This document shows positions 1 through 9,108 of a stretch of 64,000 bases of DNA, one piece after another. The first letter of the stretch is position 1. Every line of letters begins with the position of its first letter. Source of the stretch: GCA-003244245 sp963822695 (GTDB lineage: Bacteria > Actinomycetota > Actinomycetes > Mycobacteriales > Pseudonocardiaceae); NCBI GenBank assembly GCA_963822695.1, contig CAWGJH010000006.1, positions 194,700 through 258,699 of the forward strand. The letters are read 5' to 3'. The notes under the pieces were generated by a model. That model did not search any database and was not told the origin of the DNA. It saw nothing but the letters and a program-made list of their open reading frames with translations. Position numbers and translations under genes: made by a program.

Positions 1-791
1 CCGGCAAGCACATCGGCCTCTGCCTTCTCCACATCGATCTTCAGCAGGTCGATCCGGTCGATTCGGTGCGCGGCGACGACCTCAGTCAGGGTAGTCAGCC
101 GGCATCGCCGCGGCTCCGCCCGCATCCTGTCGTCCACCAACCGGTCGAACCGCGCTGCCGGATCCCCGTCCGGCACATCCATGCCCGGCGCGGTGCGAAG
201 GTACGAACGCAGCACCGCGCGGTCCTCCTCGGCGTCGCCGTACATCCCGGACATGAGCGTGTTGCCCGGGTAGTAGCAGAACGCGGCCTCACCGGTGCGG
301 CTGCCGAGGCCGCAGTTCAGCACCGTGACGTCAACACCGTGCAGCTCGGCATTGACCGACGCCGCGTGCGCGAGCTCGGCCACCGGTTCCACGGCGAGGA
401 TCCGAGCGCCGCGGCTGCGCTGGGCGACCAGCAGTGAGAACATGCCGATGTTCGCACCGACATCCACCACCACCGGAGCCGTGGGAAGCCCGATACCGTG
501 CCGGAGGTAGGCGTTCTCCACGAAGATCTCCCGGTAGAGGAAATCCGTCTCAGTCCTGTTGAGCTGCGCCACCAGCAGCTCCCCCGCTGGCTCGTGCAGG
601 GAAAGACCCGCTAACGACCCGGCCGCCGCCATCCGGCACGCCCGGTGAACGACCGGGGCATACCGCTCGTCCGGCACCAGATAGGCGATCAGCCGCTCGT
701 CCCCGTGGACCGCGGCGGCGGCGACCGAGGGATGGCGCGCCAGTTCGGTCGAGATCCGCTGCTCGATCCGCTGGTCCACCCGCCCGCTCAC
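1..791 (-). CDS. FkbM-family methyltransferase with N-terminal adenylation-subdomain remnant (3' end cut by window edge)
   Basis: The reading frame starts with GTG at 791 and runs off the left edge. Residues near 60-120 carry a class I SAM-binding core (VVVDVGANIGMFSLL, then AVEP), and later LLKIDVEKAEADVLA, all typical of FkbM O-methyltransferases. The first ~45 residues (HPSVAAAAVHGDERLIAYLVP) look like the C-terminal subdomain of an NRPS adenylation domain without the rest of that domain. The start overlaps the stop of the upstream shuttle gene (GTGA), so the genes are translationally coupled. It probably O- or N-methylates the peptide made by this cluster; the substrate is unknown. Confidence 0.8.
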   Translation of the reverse strand, partial: MSGRVDQRIEQRISTELARHPSVAAAAVHGDERLIAYLVPDERYAPVVHRACRMAAAGSLAGLSLHEPAGELLVAQLNRTETDFLYREIFVENAYLRHGIGLPTAPVVVDVGANIGMFSLLVAQRSRGARILAVEPVAELAHAASVNAELHGVDVTVLNCGLGSRTGEAAFCYYPGNTLMSGMYGDAEEDRAVLRSYLRTAPGMDVPDGDPAARFDRLVDDRMRAEPRRCRLTTLTEVVAAHRIDRIDLLKIDVEKAEADVLA

Positions 792-2069
792 GTCTCTCCC
801 CGCTGTGCTTCGTCCACGAAGGCCCTGGCAAGCTCGATCAGTTCGGGTGCCGCGTCAAACGCCGCGAGATGATCGCCCCGGGGCAGCAATTCCAGCCGCG
901 CACCCGGTATGCGCGACGCGACAACGATCGACCCCTCGGGATGGGCCGTGGTGTCCGCCATACTGCTGACGACCAGCGTAGGGAGATCGATTCCGGCCAG
1001 TAGCGGCCGGCAGTCGGTCGTCATGATCGCGCCATTGAGCCGCCCGTAGCGGTAGAGCAGCTCCGCGCTGGCGTAAGGGTAGATCAGCTCATGAGCGAGG
1101 TCGGCCCGCAGGTTCTCCAACGTCGCCGGGCGGCGCAGCAGCGCATGCAGGCCAGCCGCGCGCTCTCGCCGGCGGCCGGCCATGAGCATGAGGGACTGGA
1201 CGTCCTGCTGGTGTCTGGTCTTGGGCACGTCGGGGCCCAACTCGTAGTCGCCGTGCCACAGGCTTAGCGAACGGACCCGGGCGGACCCGGCGGCGAGTGC
1301 CACGGCCGCGCCCCCGCACAGCCCGACGACGTGCGCCGCCTCAACGTCGAAGGCGTCTAGCACGGCATGCAGGTCGCCGGCCTGAGTCGGCACATCATAC
1401 TCGCGCCGGTCGAAATCCTCGTCCAGAGTCTGATTGGCGGTGGTCTGATTGCCGGCCCAGCCGGCGGTGGCTTCCTGTGGCGGGGAACATTCCCCGGCTC
1501 TCCCAGGTGAGCACCCGGAAGCGGTCGCTCAGCCCGATCATCCAGCGCCGCAGGAGGCCGACCGGCATACCGCAGGCCGACACGAGCACCACCACCGGGC
1601 CTGCAGGAGGGCCGAGGTCATAGCAGCGCAGCGTCGAACCGTCCGGAGCAGACGCGACAGTCACTGCCGGGAGGCCGCGCCGGGTCTGCCGGGCCGTGGC
1701 GGCGACGAGCTCGTCGGAGGCGCCGCCGACGCTCACCGACCGGTCGAGCAGCGCGGCGAGGCCAAGCCGGTTGCTGATGGCCAGCTCCGCGGCCACCAAT
1801 CCCGATGGATCGGCCACCACCCGTGGAGCGCGCACGCCCAGCTCCCACACCAACCGGTCGATCAGGGTCTGCACCGCGGCTAAGTCAGCAGGCCGTTCGG
1901 TGCCCGGCCCCAGCGGTGCTACCCGCGGCGGGGAGTCCAGCGCGCCACTCAGCGGCCTGATCTCGACCAGCGCCGATGCCAGCTGGGCCAGCGCCGTCGC
2001 CGGGTCCTCCTCCGCGCGCTGACCTGCGGCGGGAGTCAGCCCGCACACCGGCGATGCCGGTTCCGGCAT
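788..2069 (-). pseudogene. SyrC/CmaE-like aminoacyl shuttle (alpha/beta hydrolase fold), split by a frameshift
   Basis: Two consecutive frames encode one alpha/beta-hydrolase-fold protein of about 420 residues. The upstream frame (2069 to 1395) holds an N-terminal helical region and the first strands, ending near LTWESRGMFPA. The downstream frame (to 788) continues with DFDRREYDVPTQAGDL and the nucleophile elbow GLCGG. The nucleophile is Cys, not Ser, as in SyrC and CmaE, which move aminoacyl groups between carrier proteins; length and gene context also fit. The break lies between about 1400 and 1475, near a repeated GTCTGATTG. It may be a true inactivating indel or a sequencing error. It sits directly downstream of the chlorinase gene and overlaps the methyltransferase start. 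Confidence 0.75.
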
Positions 2070-2071
2070 CG

Positions 2072-3028
2072 CTACCTCCGGTGGGCGACGAATCGGTCGC
2101 CTCGGGTCGTGTGGGTGACAATCCGGTTACCGGGGTGCTCGTTTCGCCCACGAACGACCACCGACCCATAGCGTTCCAGGCTGACCTGGCCGCCATACTC
2201 CTCAATCACGTCGGTGTCGGGATAGACACGTACTGAGCTGGGCACATAGCGTGCCACAAATCCCAGCCGCATGTCGTTGGTCTTACCGCTGTGCGGATGG
2301 GAGGCGTGCATCAGCGTCAACCAGAACACGATGAACTGTCCGGCCGTCATCTCCATCGAGACGGCTCGGGTCTCTTCGGGCTTCCAGTCCGGATCGATCT
2401 GCAGCTCCCGGTAGTCGTATCCGAAGAATCCTCGTCGAACGCCTTCCTTCTCCATCGAGTTCACCGTGGACGGACTGTAGTGCATTCGCTTGGTCTCATC
2501 GTAGAACATGGTCCGGTGGGTGCCGGGGATGAATTGCAGGCAGCCCATGTCGATCGACGCCTCAGTGAATGCGCACCACACGGTGATGGTACCGCCGAAC
2601 TCGGCGTCTTGCGGCCAGACGATCTGCGGACTGCCCGAGGCGTTCGCGAACGTATCAGCCTGGTGCCAGTCGGTGCCCTCGTCGCCGGGATACTTGGGGA
2701 AGAACTCGGTTCGCCAGCACAATACGTTCGGGCCGAGCACGGAGGAGACCCGATCGACGATCTCCGAACGGCAGATATGACCGGCAAGGAACGCATTGTC
2801 CAGGTGCCGGTCGTAGTTCGCGATGTTGGTGACACCCGACTTGGCCGCCGTATCCTGGTAGACTGCGGCACTGCGGTCCATGAGCCGAACACGCTCACGA
2901 CGCCAGATCCGCTTGATCTCGGCCGGCTCGTATAGGGTGAACGGCCCGGCATATCCGCGCCGGTGGAACCCGGCTAGCTCGTCGGCAGTCCACGAGAAGT
3001 CCACCGTCTGGGAGTCTTGGGTTGGCAT
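2072..3028 (-). CDS. SyrB2-like non-haem Fe(II)/2-oxoglutarate chlorinase
   Basis: This 318-residue PhyH-superfamily enzyme closely resembles SyrB2, which chlorinates the methyl group of carrier-bound L-threonine. The metal-binding motif reads WHQADTF: His122 is kept and the usual Asp/Glu is Ala124, which opens a site for chloride and separates halogenases from hydroxylases. The distal His241 (LMHASHPHSG) lies 119 residues later, the same spacing I recall for SyrB2 His116/His235, and Arg254 would bind 2-oxoglutarate. Further conserved blocks are FFPKYPGDEGTDW, GFFGYDYRELQID and YPDTDVIEEYGG. GGAGG precedes the ATG. The gene follows the Thr-type A-T protein by 27 bp and precedes the shuttle by 2 bp. 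The likely product is 4-chlorothreonyl carrier protein. Confidence 0.9.
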   Translation of the reverse strand: MPTQDSQTVDFSWTADELAGFHRRGYAGPFTLYEPAEIKRIWRRERVRLMDRSAAVYQDTAAKSGVTNIANYDRHLDNAFLAGHICRSEIVDRVSSVLGPNVLCWRTEFFPKYPGDEGTDWHQADTFANASGSPQIVWPQDAEFGGTITVWCAFTEASIDMGCLQFIPGTHRTMFYDETKRMHYSPSTVNSMEKEGVRRGFFGYDYRELQIDPDWKPEETRAVSMEMTAGQFIVFWLTLMHASHPHSGKTNDMRLGFVARYVPSSVRVYPDTDVIEEYGGQVSLERYGSVVVRGRNEHPGNRIVTHTTRGDRFVAHRR

Positions 3029-3055
3029 GGACCTGTTACCTCCAGCGATACCGGC

Positions 3056-5002
3056 CTACGACGTCGGGGCATCCAGTTCGAGCGTGCTGGCGAGCGAGCG
3101 AACGGTGGCCTCCTCGACAAGCGTCTCGATGCCGATATCCACATCGAAGCTGGCATTGACCCGGTCGAGCATCCGGATCAGAGTGAGCGATGTCCCGCCC
3201 AGGTCGAAAAAATCCTCGTCCAGCCCGACCGCCGGCAGGTTCAAGATATCGGCCCACACCGCGGCGACCCTGGACTGGACCGGAGTGAGCGCGCTCGGTG
3301 CGGGCTGCTCACCCCGTATTAGTTGCTCGCGTCCTCTCAGCGGAGTAGGGAGTGCGCTCCTGTCAACCTTTCCGTTAACGGTCAGCGGCAGGGCGGGAAT
3401 CGACACGAACGCCGACGGGCGCAGGTAGGAAGGCAACCCGGCCAGTTCGTCCGCCAGCTTCATTCGGATGCCCTCGGCCCATCCCCGATCGACGCCTGGG
3501 TCGTTGGGCACCAGATAGGCGATGAGCCGCACGTCACCCTCCCCGTAGTCATGCGGGGCCACCACGCTGGCGGCCACCTCGGGGTGGGTTTCGAGAACGA
3601 ACTCGATCTCCCTGGGCTCGATCCGGAACCCCCGGACCTTGATCTGATCATCGACTCGTCCGGCATAGTGGTACTCGCCGGTCGGGTCAGCCACGACCAG
3701 ATCACCAGTCCGGTAGGCGCGCTCCCCGCCGGCAAGCGGGTGCGCGGAGAACCGCTCGGCGGTGAGATCCGCACGGTGGAGGTAGCCACGGCTCACGCCC
3801 GCGCCACTGACGTACAGCTCGCCGGGCTCGCCGGCCGCCGCTGGCTCGCCGGCCGCGTTCAGAACCAGGAAACGCAAGTCGGGCAACGGCACACCGATCG
3901 GGCTCAGGTCTGGCCTGGCCAGATCCACGCGGCGAATCGGCCGGAACGAAGCATGCACCGTGGTCTCTGTGATGCCGTACATGTTCACCAGTGCGGGTCG
4001 CTCGTCACCCCAGCGGTCCATCCACCCGGCGAGCATGCCGACAGTGAGCCGCTCGCCACCAAACACCACCAGCCGCAGGTCCACCGGACCCGGATCGGTG
4101 GCACCGCGGTCAACCGCGTCTAGCTGGCGGAACGCGGACGGTGTCTGGTTCAGCACGGTGACCTGCTCGCGCCGCAGCAGTTCGCGGAAACGAAGTGGGG
4201 ACCGGCACGTCTCGTCCGGCACCACGACCAACCGCCCGCCGAACAGCAGCGAGCCCCAGATTTCCCACACCGAGAAGTCGAAGGCGACGGAATGGAACAT
4301 GGTCCAGACGTCGTGTTCACCGAACCGAAACCACTGCTGGGTGACCTCGAATAGGCGTACCACGTGCCGGTGCTCCACGAGCACACCCTTCGGGGTCCCG
4401 GTGGAGCCGGACGTGTAGATCACGTAGGCGAGGTCGGTCGGCGCGCGCTCGGTGGCCCGCGCCGGGTTACCGCCGCCGCGTCGCTGTTCCCGCTCCGCGG
4501 CATCAGAATCGGCCAGATCAGAGTCGGCCAGATCAGAGTCGGCCAGATCAGAGTCAACCAGCACCAGCACGACGGACCGCTCCGTGACCCGCCCGGCCAG
4601 CGAGGACGTGGTGACGGCAATCCCAGCACCGCTGTCTCGCAGCAACCAGTTGACCCGCGGTGGCGGGGTGCTTGCGTCGATGGGGAGGTACCCGCCGCCG
4701 GCCTTGAGGATTCCCAGTATCCCCACAATAAGGTCGATTCCGCGCTCGATATACAGCGCCACCAGAACGTTCGGGGCGACACCGAGGTCGGACAGTTGGC
4801 CGGCCAGCGCATCGGCGCGGTCATTCATGTCCGCATACGTCGCGGTGTCGCCGTCGGACACGACCGCCATCCGGTCGGGGCAGGACCGCGCTCTGGCTTC
4901 GAAGATCTGGTCGAGCCGACGCCCAGCAAAATCAAGATCGACTTCCGTAACACCCTTACCTAGCCCGTCATGTTCACGGTTTATCACGGCCTCCCCCACC
5001 AC
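3056..5002 (-). CDS. Stand-alone NRPS adenylation-carrier protein, predicted threonine-specific (SyrB1-like)
   Basis: The 648-residue protein has an adenylation domain (about 30-550; core A3 YTSGSTGTPKG at 196-206) and a carrier domain with phosphopantetheine site DLGGTSL (Ser605). There is no condensation or thioesterase domain. Specificity positions read by alignment to the A4-A5 cores are D242, F243, W246, N285, V313, G315, M341, V349, H350 and K545. This matches the threonine code DFWNIGMVHK except for V in place of I. It would load L-Thr onto its own carrier for the chlorinase encoded next. Residues 150-167 contain an SDLAD repeat. The annotated GTG is one option; GTG codons a few residues downstream follow a GGGGGAGG stretch. 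Confidence 0.9.
   Translation of the reverse strand: MVGEAVINREHDGLGKGVTEVDLDFAGRRLDQIFEARARSCPDRMAVVSDGDTATYADMNDRADALAGQLSDLGVAPNVLVALYIERGIDLIVGILGILKAGGGYLPIDASTPPPRVNWLLRDSGAGIAVTTSSLAGRVTERSVVLVLVDSDLADSDLADSDLADSDAAEREQRRGGGNPARATERAPTDLAYVIYTSGSTGTPKGVLVEHRHVVRLFEVTQQWFRFGEHDVWTMFHSVAFDFSVWEIWGSLLFGGRLVVVPDETCRSPLRFRELLRREQVTVLNQTPSAFRQLDAVDRGATDPGPVDLRLVVFGGERLTVGMLAGWMDRWGDERPALVNMYGITETTVHASFRPIRRVDLARPDLSPIGVPLPDLRFLVLNAAGEPAAAGEPGELYVSGAGVSRGYLHRADLTAERFSAHPLAGGERAYRTGDLVVADPTGEYHYAGRVDDQIKVRGFRIEPREIEFVLETHPEVAASVVAPHDYGEGDVRLIAYLVPNDPGVDRGWAEGIRMKLADELAGLPSYLRPSAFVSIPALPLTVNGKVDRSALPTPLRGREQLIRGEQPAPSALTPVQSRVAAVWADILNLPAVGLDEDFFDLGGTSLTLIRMLDRVNASFDVDIGIETLVEEATVRSLASTLELDAPTS
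4502..4561. repeat. 15-bp tandem repeat, four units, inside the adenylation gene
   Basis: Four consecutive 15-bp units of the form ATCAGA(A/G)TCGGCCAG. The two central units are identical and the outer two differ by one or two bases. The array is in frame and encodes the SDLAD repeat in the loop before core motif A3, so it lengthens a surface loop without breaking the enzyme. Confidence 0.9.
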
Positions 5003-5156
5003 ACCGTGGGTACGTCAACAGCTCCGGCACCAGGACGATCGACGCGTCGATGCCGAGCACGTTACGACAGAATCACGACGAACTAGGCCGAGGTACCGCT
5101 AAGAGGGCGATGGACCGCCAGCTCGCTCCGCACCACGGTGCGGGAGCATGCACTGA

Positions 5157-6098
5157 TCAGTGGGCGAGGTCGGCGGGGTCAGTGTTGGCACCACAGAGCA
5201 GGATCGCGATGCGTTCACCGGCAGCGGGGCGGTACGCGCCGGAGTTCAACGCCGCGAGAGCGGTGGCAGTGCCGTGCTCGATGACGATCCGGTACTGGGT
5301 CCACAACAACCGGCGGGCGGCGACGATGGCGTCGTCGGTGACCAGCACGCTGTGCACGCCGGTACGAACGGCCACCTCGTAGGCGATGACGCCGACCCGG
5401 CGGGCACCCAACGAGTCCGCGGCGATACCGGACACCTCGATATCGACCGGGTGCCCGGCGGCCAGGGCGGCACGCAGGGTCGGACTCGTCTCAGGCTCGA
5501 CACCGACGACCCTCGCTCGGCCTTCGAGGGCGGTAGCGACGCCGGCCATCAGCCCACCCCCGCCCACCGCAAGCACCACGGTGTCCACCTGGTCGAGCTG
5601 GTCGAGCAGTTCCAGCGCGACGCTGCCCTGCCCAGCGCAGATTTCTGGCTGATCGTAGGCGTGGCAGAAGAGCGCACCGGTGTCTGCGGCCCGTTTGGTC
5701 GCGGCCTCGTACGCCTCGGCGTACTCGGTGCCGTGTTGGACCACCGTGGCACCACACGCGCCCAACGTGATGACCTTGACCGTGGGTGCGGTGGTGGGCA
5801 CGTACACCTCGGCCGGTATGCCCAGCGATTTCGCGGCGTACGCGACGGCCAGTCCGGCGTTGCCGCCGGACGCCGCGATCACCCCTTCAGCAGGCAGTTC
5901 GCCGACCTCGGCCGCCGCCAGGATCCGGTTGAACGCGCCACGGGCCTTGAACGACCCGGTGTGCTGCATGAATTCCAATTTCAGCCATACCCGTCCGGCT
6001 GGGGCGAAGGCGCCTGGATCGAGCTCGGCCACCGGGGTGCGCCGCACCCGACCAGTGATCCGGTGGGTGGCGGCCTCGACATCGGCACGAGTGATCAC
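5157..6098 (-). CDS. PLP-dependent threonine/serine dehydratase-like enzyme
   Basis: A 313-residue fold-type II PLP enzyme of the threonine dehydratase/serine racemase group. It has the Schiff-base lysine motif TGSFKARGAF, the substrate loop SGGNAG, and the phosphate-binding glycine loop VGGGGLMAG. No C-terminal ACT regulatory domain is present, so it resembles catabolic or biosynthesis-linked enzymes rather than IlvA. I chose GTG at 6098 because GGAGG lies eight bases upstream. An ATG at 6176 is possible but would overlap the divergent response-regulator gene. Its place 155 bp upstream of the threonine-chlorinating cassette suggests a link to threonine supply or to chlorothreonine processing, but this is inference. 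Confidence 0.85.
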   Translation of the reverse strand: MITRADVEAATHRITGRVRRTPVAELDPGAFAPAGRVWLKLEFMQHTGSFKARGAFNRILAAAEVGELPAEGVIAASGGNAGLAVAYAAKSLGIPAEVYVPTTAPTVKVITLGACGATVVQHGTEYAEAYEAATKRAADTGALFCHAYDQPEICAGQGSVALELLDQLDQVDTVVLAVGGGGLMAGVATALEGRARVVGVEPETSPTLRAALAAGHPVDIEVSGIAADSLGARRVGVIAYEVAVRTGVHSVLVTDDAIVAARRLLWTQYRIVIEHGTATALAALNSGAYRPAAGERIAILLCGANTDPADLAH

Positions 6099-6168
6099 TT
6101 CGAGTTGCCTCCGACGAGCAGCCAGCAAAATATCATACGACGAACTCGCCGGTGCGTAGGCTGCTGCC

Positions 6169-6873
6169 ATGCCCATCCACAGGCACAGGCCAACCCAGCA
6201 CCCGCTGCCCGTCGCCCCACGGGTGCCTCTGCGGGTAGTCGTCGTCGATGACCACCAGATGGTACTCGACGGGCTTCACGCGATGCTGGCTGCTTATTCC
6301 GGCCAGGTCGAGATCGTCGGTGAGGCCACCGAACCAGAACTCGCAATGAAGATCATCACCGGGCAGGAGCCCGACATCACCTTGCTCGATGTCCGGTTAC
6401 GGGGCTCCAGCGGGCTGGACCTGTGCGCGGAGATCCGCAAGCGACAACCCGCCTGCAAGGTCGTGTTCCTGACCGTCTACGACGACGAGCAGTACCTCTA
6501 CCAGGCGCTGCGGCTCGGCGCCGCCGGGTTCCTGCTCAAGCGGGTGCGCGGCGCGGAGCTGGTGGATCATCTGCTGCGGATCCACCAGGGCGAGGTCCTG
6601 ATCGATCCCAGCCTGGCGACGAAGGTCGCGATGTCGGTGGCCCACCTGCGCGGTGGGGAGTTCTGGCCGGGGGCGCGCCTCGGGCTGACCCAGCGCGAGA
6701 GCGAGGTGCTCGCGCTCATGGTGGCCGGACTGTCCAACCGCGCCATCGCCGGCCGGCTCACCGTCAGCGAGGAGACCGTCAAGACGCACGCCCGCGGGAT
6801 CTACCGCAAGCTGGACGTCCCGGACCGCTCCGGCGCGGTCGCCGCAGCGCTGCGGGAGGGGGTGTTCCAGTGA
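6169..6873 (+). CDS. NarL/FixJ-type response regulator
   Basis: The 234-residue protein has an N-terminal receiver domain with acidic pocket DD at 27-28, phosphoacceptor Asp74 (TLLDVR) and the conserved Lys in FLLKRV. A C-terminal LuxR-type helix-turn-helix follows (LTQRESEVLALMVAGLSNRAI, then VSEETVKTHARGIYRKL). Its stop overlaps the GTG of the kinase gene, so the two are a coupled pair. The divergent spacer to the dehydratase gene holds a TATGAT-like element. Targets are unknown; the adjacent cluster or the downstream membrane genes are candidates. Confidence 0.93.
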   Translation: MPIHRHRPTQHPLPVAPRVPLRVVVVDDHQMVLDGLHAMLAAYSGQVEIVGEATEPELAMKIITGQEPDITLLDVRLRGSSGLDLCAEIRKRQPACKVVFLTVYDDEQYLYQALRLGAAGFLLKRVRGAELVDHLLRIHQGEVLIDPSLATKVAMSVAHLRGGEFWPGARLGLTQRESEVLALMVAGLSNRAIAGRLTVSEETVKTHARGIYRKLDVPDRSGAVAAALREGVFQ

Positions 6874-8072
6874 TCCGCTCGCGGCTGGGCCTGGCCGACA
6901 CCGATTCCGACGCCCAGCTGCTGCACCGGGTGATCGAGATCCTGTCGGCGGGACTGGACCTGGACGGGATCGCCCAAGGGGTGGCCGACCTGATCACCGA
7001 GACCACCTCCACCGACGTCTGCTTCGTGCACCTGCTGGATCAGGCCGGCGACCGGTTGCGGCTGCGCGGTGCCACTGCCCCCTTCGACCAGCTGGTCCGG
7101 CGGATCGAGCTACCAGTCGGGGAGGGAGTGTCCGGGTGGGTGGCCACGCACTGCGAGCCGGTGGTGATCACCGATAACAAGCGCGCGGATCCACGTTACC
7201 GCTACATCCCCGAGTTACGCGGGGAGGAGTTCATCTCGATGGCCTCGGTGCCGATGATCACCCGGCCCGGTGATCTGGTGGGTGTGCTCAACGTGCACAC
7301 CCGGGACCGCCGCGAGTTCGCTCAGGCCGACGTCGAACTGCTGGGCTCAGTGGCGGGTCTGATGGCCGGGGCCATCGAGAACGCCAGCCTGCACAGCAGG
7401 CTCGCCGAGCGGGAGGAGGCGATGGAGCGGTTCGCCGAGCGGATCGTGCTGCTCCAGGAAACCGAACGGCGCCGGCTCGCCGGCGAGATCCACGACGGCA
7501 TCAGCCAGCGCATCGTCAGCCTGTCGTTTCACCTCTCCGCAGCGGCGGACGCGGTTGCCTCCGACCCGGCCAGCGCCGCCGAGCAGATCGCCCACGCCCA
7601 GGAACTCGCCGCGGGGGCGCTGGACGAGACCCGGCATGCGATTGCCGGGCTACGCCCACCCGTGCTGGACGACCTCGGGTTGGCCGCCAGCCTGGAAAGC
7701 CTCGCGCGGTCGATCCCGCTGCCCAACGTCCAGGTGGACACGGTGACGACCAGCCTGCCCGAGCACGCCGAGACCGCCGTGTACCGGATCGCCCAAGAGG
7801 CGCTGCAGAACGTGATGAAGCACGCCAGCGCTGAGCACGTGCAGCTGCGGCTCTCGGTGGCCGCCGGCACGGTCCTGCTCGAGATCTCCGACGACGGCGT
7901 CGGCTTCGACCCGGCCACCACCACCGAGCGAGCCGGGCCGGTGGGGTACGGCCTGCCGGGCATGCAGCAGCGCGCCGAGCTCCTGGGCGGGCAGCTCACC
8001 GCAGACAGCACCCCCGGTCGCGGCACCATGGTGCGCCTGCGCGTGCCCCTCACCCAGGAACACTCAGCCTAG
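6870..8072 (+). CDS. GAF-domain sensor histidine kinase (NarX/DevS type)
   Basis: This cytoplasmic kinase has 400 residues from the GTG that overlaps the regulator stop (GTGA). A GAF domain spans about 20-170. A HisKA_3 dimerisation domain follows, with phosphoacceptor His208 in RRLAGEIHDGISQR. The HATPase_c domain has the N box (QEALQNVMKHA), the G1 box (DDGVGFD) and a terminal GRGTMVRLRVPL. There are no membrane segments, so the signal is probably internal (redox, gas or small ligand through GAF). No haem-binding or cysteine pattern can be assigned with confidence. Confidence 0.92.
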   Translation: MIRSRLGLADTDSDAQLLHRVIEILSAGLDLDGIAQGVADLITETTSTDVCFVHLLDQAGDRLRLRGATAPFDQLVRRIELPVGEGVSGWVATHCEPVVITDNKRADPRYRYIPELRGEEFISMASVPMITRPGDLVGVLNVHTRDRREFAQADVELLGSVAGLMAGAIENASLHSRLAEREEAMERFAERIVLLQETERRRLAGEIHDGISQRIVSLSFHLSAAADAVASDPASAAEQIAHAQELAAGALDETRHAIAGLRPPVLDDLGLAASLESLARSIPLPNVQVDTVTTSLPEHAETAVYRIAQEALQNVMKHASAEHVQLRLSVAAGTVLLEISDDGVGFDPATTTERAGPVGYGLPGMQQRAELLGGQLTADSTPGRGTMVRLRVPLTQEHSA

Positions 8073-8089
8073 ATTTCAGGGACTGACTC

Positions 8090-9085
8090 ATGATCCGACG
8101 CGATAAGGAGGCCGTCGCCGGTGAGGTGCGGGGCACGCTTCAGCGGTTGGACCGCTATCAGCAACGGCACCCGGCGTTGGGAGTGCCGATCGCGGTGGTG
8201 CGTAAGTTTGTCGAGGACCAGTTAACCATTCTCGCCGCCGCGATCGCCTTTTGGGCATTCTTCTCCGTCTTTCCGTTGCTGCTCGTCTTCGTCACTCTCC
8301 TCGGCTACTTCCTGCCACCCAGCCTCCAGGGTGACGTGCTGGGCAGGGTCGCTGCCTTCCTCCCGCTGCTGAGCACAGCCACGATTGGGCACCTGAGCGG
8401 CCAGTGGTGGACGCTTCTGCTCGGAATCATCAGCGCGCTGTGGAGCGGGTCGTTCGTCGTCACCACCATTCAAGCGGCGCTCAACTCGGTGTGGGAGCTC
8501 CCCTATGCCCAGCGGTCCACCTTCGGCGCGCAGATCGGGCGCAGCCTCATCGCGCTGAGCGCGATCGGGCTCACCCTGGTCGGCAGCACGGTGATCAACA
8601 GCTACATCACCGGCACCACCACCGGGACCCCGTTCGGGGTGGTGGGTGGACTCGCGGGGTACCTCATCGCGGTTGCGCTGGACGTGGGGTTGTTCATCGT
8701 GGCATTCCGGCTGCTCACCGACCGCGACGTCGCCATCCGGGACGTGCTACCGGGCGCGCTGCTCTCGGGCGTCGTCTTCTGGCTGCTCCAGCAACTGTCA
8801 TCGCTGATCATCTCCCGGTACCTGCACACCGCCGAGAGGGCCTACGGCACCTTCGCCACCGTCATCACCATACTGTGGTGGTTCTACCTCGGAAGCATCG
8901 TCACGCTCGCCGGCGCGCAGCTCAACGTGGTCCTCAAGGAACGGCTACACCCCCGCGGGCTCGTCGAGGGCCCCACCACCACAGCGGACTACCAGGCCTA
9001 CGACACATACGCCAAGGAACGCACCTACCACCCAGACGAGCGAGTCCACACCGAATTCCCCCACCACGAGACCAACGAGGAGTGA
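8090..9085 (+). CDS. YihY/BrkB-family inner-membrane protein
   Basis: A 331-residue polytopic protein of the YihY (virulence factor BrkB, UPF0761) family. About six membrane helices are visible, beginning with ILAAAIAFWAFFSVFPLLLVF and including ALSAIGLTLVGSTVINSYITG and TVITILWWFYLGSIVTLAGA. The acidic, His-rich C-terminal tail is cytoplasmic. It starts 17 bp after the kinase stop and may be co-transcribed with the two-component genes. The molecular function of this family is not settled. Confidence 0.88.
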   Translation: MIRRDKEAVAGEVRGTLQRLDRYQQRHPALGVPIAVVRKFVEDQLTILAAAIAFWAFFSVFPLLLVFVTLLGYFLPPSLQGDVLGRVAAFLPLLSTATIGHLSGQWWTLLLGIISALWSGSFVVTTIQAALNSVWELPYAQRSTFGAQIGRSLIALSAIGLTLVGSTVINSYITGTTTGTPFGVVGGLAGYLIAVALDVGLFIVAFRLLTDRDVAIRDVLPGALLSGVVFWLLQQLSSLIISRYLHTAERAYGTFATVITILWWFYLGSIVTLAGAQLNVVLKERLHPRGLVEGPTTTADYQAYDTYAKERTYHPDERVHTEFPHHETNEE

Positions 9086-9108
9086 CCCCCAGCTTCGCTC
9101 AGTGATGA

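Noticed and set aside
2291..2935. Plus-strand frame opposite the chlorinase gene
   Set aside because: It is a shadow; the minus-strand protein has complete catalytic motifs.
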